Assembly (NCBI GenBank): GCA_003249935.1
Contig: QKHT01000039.1
Location: 1-32,015 of the forward strand
Length of the DNA stretch: 32,015 nt
Reading direction: 5' to 3'
From: Bacteroidota bacterium
Lineage (GTDB): Bacteria > Bacteroidota > Bacteroidia > Bacteroidales > UBA5342
Shown: positions 30,438 to 32,015 of the stretch, piece by piece
Position numbering within the stretch: the first letter of the stretch is position 1
Layout: every line of letters begins with the position of its first letter
The notes under the pieces: model-generated
Databases searched by the model: none
What the model saw: the letters and a program-made list of their open reading frames with translations, nothing else
What the model was told of the DNA's origin: nothing
Made by a program: the position numbers and the translations under genes

Positions 30438-32015
30438 ATGAAAAATATGATTCCCATGAGTACTATCGAACAAACATTACATGCTTTAGGATTTAGTTCC
30501 TTCAGAGCCGGACAGGCCGAAACCATTCGCGCCATAGTGAACGGACATTCTGCTGCAGCCATATTCCCCACCGGCAGTGGTAAATCGTTGTGTTATCAGA
30601 TTGCGGCACTTCATTTGCCCGGATTAACCCTTGTGGTGTCGCCCTTGTTGGCACTTATACAAGACCAGATTGAATTTATGCGAAGCAAAGGCATCGCAGC
30701 CGGGCAAATAGACAGCACACTGAGCCGCGAAGCGGAACGGCAAACGATTGAAGCGATAAAAAGCCGATCCATCAAAATTCTGATGATTTCGGTAGAAAGG
30801 TTCAAAAACGAGCGGTTCAGGAATTTTATTGCGCAAATACCGGTTTCGCTGTTGGTTGTCGACGAAGCACATTGCATTTCGGAATGGGGTCACAATTTCC
30901 GCCCCGACTACCTTAAACTGCCGGTTTACCAAAAAAGGTTGAATATTCCGCAGGTATTATTGCTTACCGCAACGGCTACCCCCAAAGTGGTAGCCGATAT
31001 GCAACGCGCATTCGGCATAAGGCCCGAACATGTTATTAAAACAGGCTTCTACAGGCCAAACCTGCATATTACAGTGCTTGAGGCAACTGGTTCAAACAAA
31101 AAGGCATTGTTGCAAAACTGGCTTGCCAGCCACAAACAACGACCCACCATTATATATGTTACGTTGCAAAAAACAGCCGAAGAGGTGGCTTTGCTTTTTA
31201 AAGACAAAGGTTTAGGCGTTGAATTTTATCATGCCGGCATGAAGCATGAAGAACGTGAGGCCGTTCAAATTCGTTTTATGCGCGGCGAAACAAACACGAT
31301 TGTGGCTACAATTGCATTTGGGATGGGCATTGATAAGGCCGATATTGGTGCGATAATTCATTACGATTTGCCAAAGTCGATCGAAAACTACAGTCAGGAA
31401 ATCGGGCGTGCAGGCCGTAATGGTGGTCAGGCCGATTGCGTTGTGCTTGCTGCCGGCGATAATGTAAATATACTCAAGAACTTTGTGTATGGCGACACGC
31501 CCGAATACACCGGCATTATGAAGGTTCTTTCGGAAATTAAACAAGTAGAGAATAATTGGGAATTTACGTGGTATCAACTTTCAAACTTATCGAACATACG
31601 CCAATTACCACTAAAAACACTGGTTACCTATTTGGAAATGGCCGGCATTATTGTGCCTGCATATAGCTATTTTGCTGAATATCAGTTTGCAAATGTATTG
31701 AGCAACAGCGATATTATTTCGAAGTTTACTGGCGAGCGCCAGGATTTTGTACGAAAAATATTTTCGTACAGCACCAAAGCGGTTAAATGGTCTGCAATTG
31801 ATATGGCTACACTAACAACACAGCCCGGTTGTAATCGCGAAAGGGTAGTTGCTGCGCTCGAATACTTTTCACAACAGGGCTACATTGCATTAGAAACCCG
31901 GCAAAGTACCGAAGTATATCATGTCGAGCATCGCGATTTTGATATGGATACACTCGCCCAACAGATGTATCAATTATTTGTAACTAAAGAAGCGAACGAA
32001 ATTGCACGTATCGAC
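30438..32015 (+). CDS. recQ: RecQ-family ATP-dependent DNA helicase (3' end outside window)
   Basis: The first 526 residues of a RecQ-type 3'-5' DNA helicase involved in recombination and repair. The frame is open to the window edge. The chosen ATG is the first of three close in-frame ones (30438, 30447, 30456); the family N-terminus fits any. Motif 0 is FSSFRAGQAETI (19-30), Walker A is FPTGSGKS (43-50, K49), and the DEAH box with RecQ signature is VVDEAHCISEWGH (140-152). Motif III is LLTATATP, and motifs V and VI are TIAFGMGIDKADI and QEIGRAGRNGG. After the core, the usual RecQ zinc Cys cluster (CRR...FGE) is not seen where expected. Instead come about 170 residues with helix-turn-helix-like stretches (IRQLPLKTLVTYLEMAGII), so it belongs to a divergent RecQ branch or carries the zinc site further on. 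Confidence 0.9.
   Translation, partial: MKNMIPMSTIEQTLHALGFSSFRAGQAETIRAIVNGHSAAAIFPTGSGKSLCYQIAALHLPGLTLVVSPLLALIQDQIEFMRSKGIAAGQIDSTLSREAERQTIEAIKSRSIKILMISVERFKNERFRNFIAQIPVSLLVVDEAHCISEWGHNFRPDYLKLPVYQKRLNIPQVLLLTATATPKVVADMQRAFGIRPEHVIKTGFYRPNLHITVLEATGSNKKALLQNWLASHKQRPTIIYVTLQKTAEEVALLFKDKGLGVEFYHAGMKHEEREAVQIRFMRGETNTIVATIAFGMGIDKADIGAIIHYDLPKSIENYSQEIGRAGRNGGQADCVVLAAGDNVNILKNFVYGDTPEYTGIMKVLSEIKQVENNWEFTWYQLSNLSNIRQLPLKTLVTYLEMAGIIVPAYSYFAEYQFANVLSNSDIISKFTGERQDFVRKIFSYSTKAVKWSAIDMATLTTQPGCNRERVVAALEYFSQQGYIALETRQSTEVYHVEHRDFDMDTLAQQMYQLFVTKEANEIARID

Noticed and set aside
1-32015. tRNA, rRNA, integrase, transposase, toxin-antitoxin or anti-phage defence genes
   Set aside because: None could be recognised by eye on either strand; a tRNA or small-RNA search tool would be needed to exclude small RNA genes fully.

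Overview
The window comes from a Bacteroidota chromosome, probably an environmental Bacteroidales/Marinilabiliales-type organism. Four things point there: promoter-like boxes of the Bacteroidota form TAnnTTTG recur upstream of genes; one gene encodes a protein with a type IX secretion (T9SS) C-terminal sorting domain; the order ftsX - DUF3098 gene - uppP - truB - queA is typical of the phylum; and genes lack strong Shine-Dalgarno sequences. No tRNA, rRNA, CRISPR array, transposase, integrase or phage gene was seen. Both ends of the window cut through genes: a glycosyltransferase at the left and a RecQ-type helicase at the right.

Region 1 (1 to about 14.8 kb) is a surface-polysaccharide locus. 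It holds a GT4 glycosyltransferase, two different WecB-type UDP-HexNAc 2-epimerases, two GT2 glycosyltransferases, a fucosyltransferase-like protein, a Wzx-type flippase, an FkbM methyltransferase, three other SAM methyltransferases (one with C-terminal membrane segments, one with a probable zinc ribbon) and a large YfhO-family membrane protein. Genes switch strand repeatedly and two convergent pairs overlap at their 3' ends, so this is a mosaic rather than one operon. Within it sits a secreted protein with two ~104-residue repeats and a T9SS type A sorting domain. In Porphyromonas such cargo is attached to a special LPS, so a functional link to the surrounding glycan genes is plausible but inferred.

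Region 2 (14.8 to 18.8 kb) is core: ftsX, a DUF3098 membrane protein, uppP (undecaprenyl-PP phosphatase, supplying the lipid carrier used for both peptidoglycan and glycans), truB and queA, closed by a strong terminator.

Region 3 (18.8 to 23.0 kb) carries an OmpR-type response regulator, its histidine kinase and an AsnB-type glutamine amidotransferase. Region 4 (minus strand, 25.9 to 23.0 kb) is a tight three-gene envelope operon: a PBP4-type DD-peptidase, a polytopic DUF6427-like membrane protein and an exported TlpA-like thioredoxin.

Region 5 (25.9 to 32.0 kb) starts with a 663-base gene-free stretch that includes an orphan terminator-like hairpin and a GGG/CCC-rich motif. It is followed by fabG (with the best promoter in the window), sucD, a convergent Cys/Met-metabolism PLP enzyme, a small DUF1761 membrane protein and the partial helicase. 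I found no convincing wholly new system. The best leads are the repeat-bearing T9SS cargo inside the glycan locus, the orphan terminator with possible small RNA, and the unusual helicase C-terminus.
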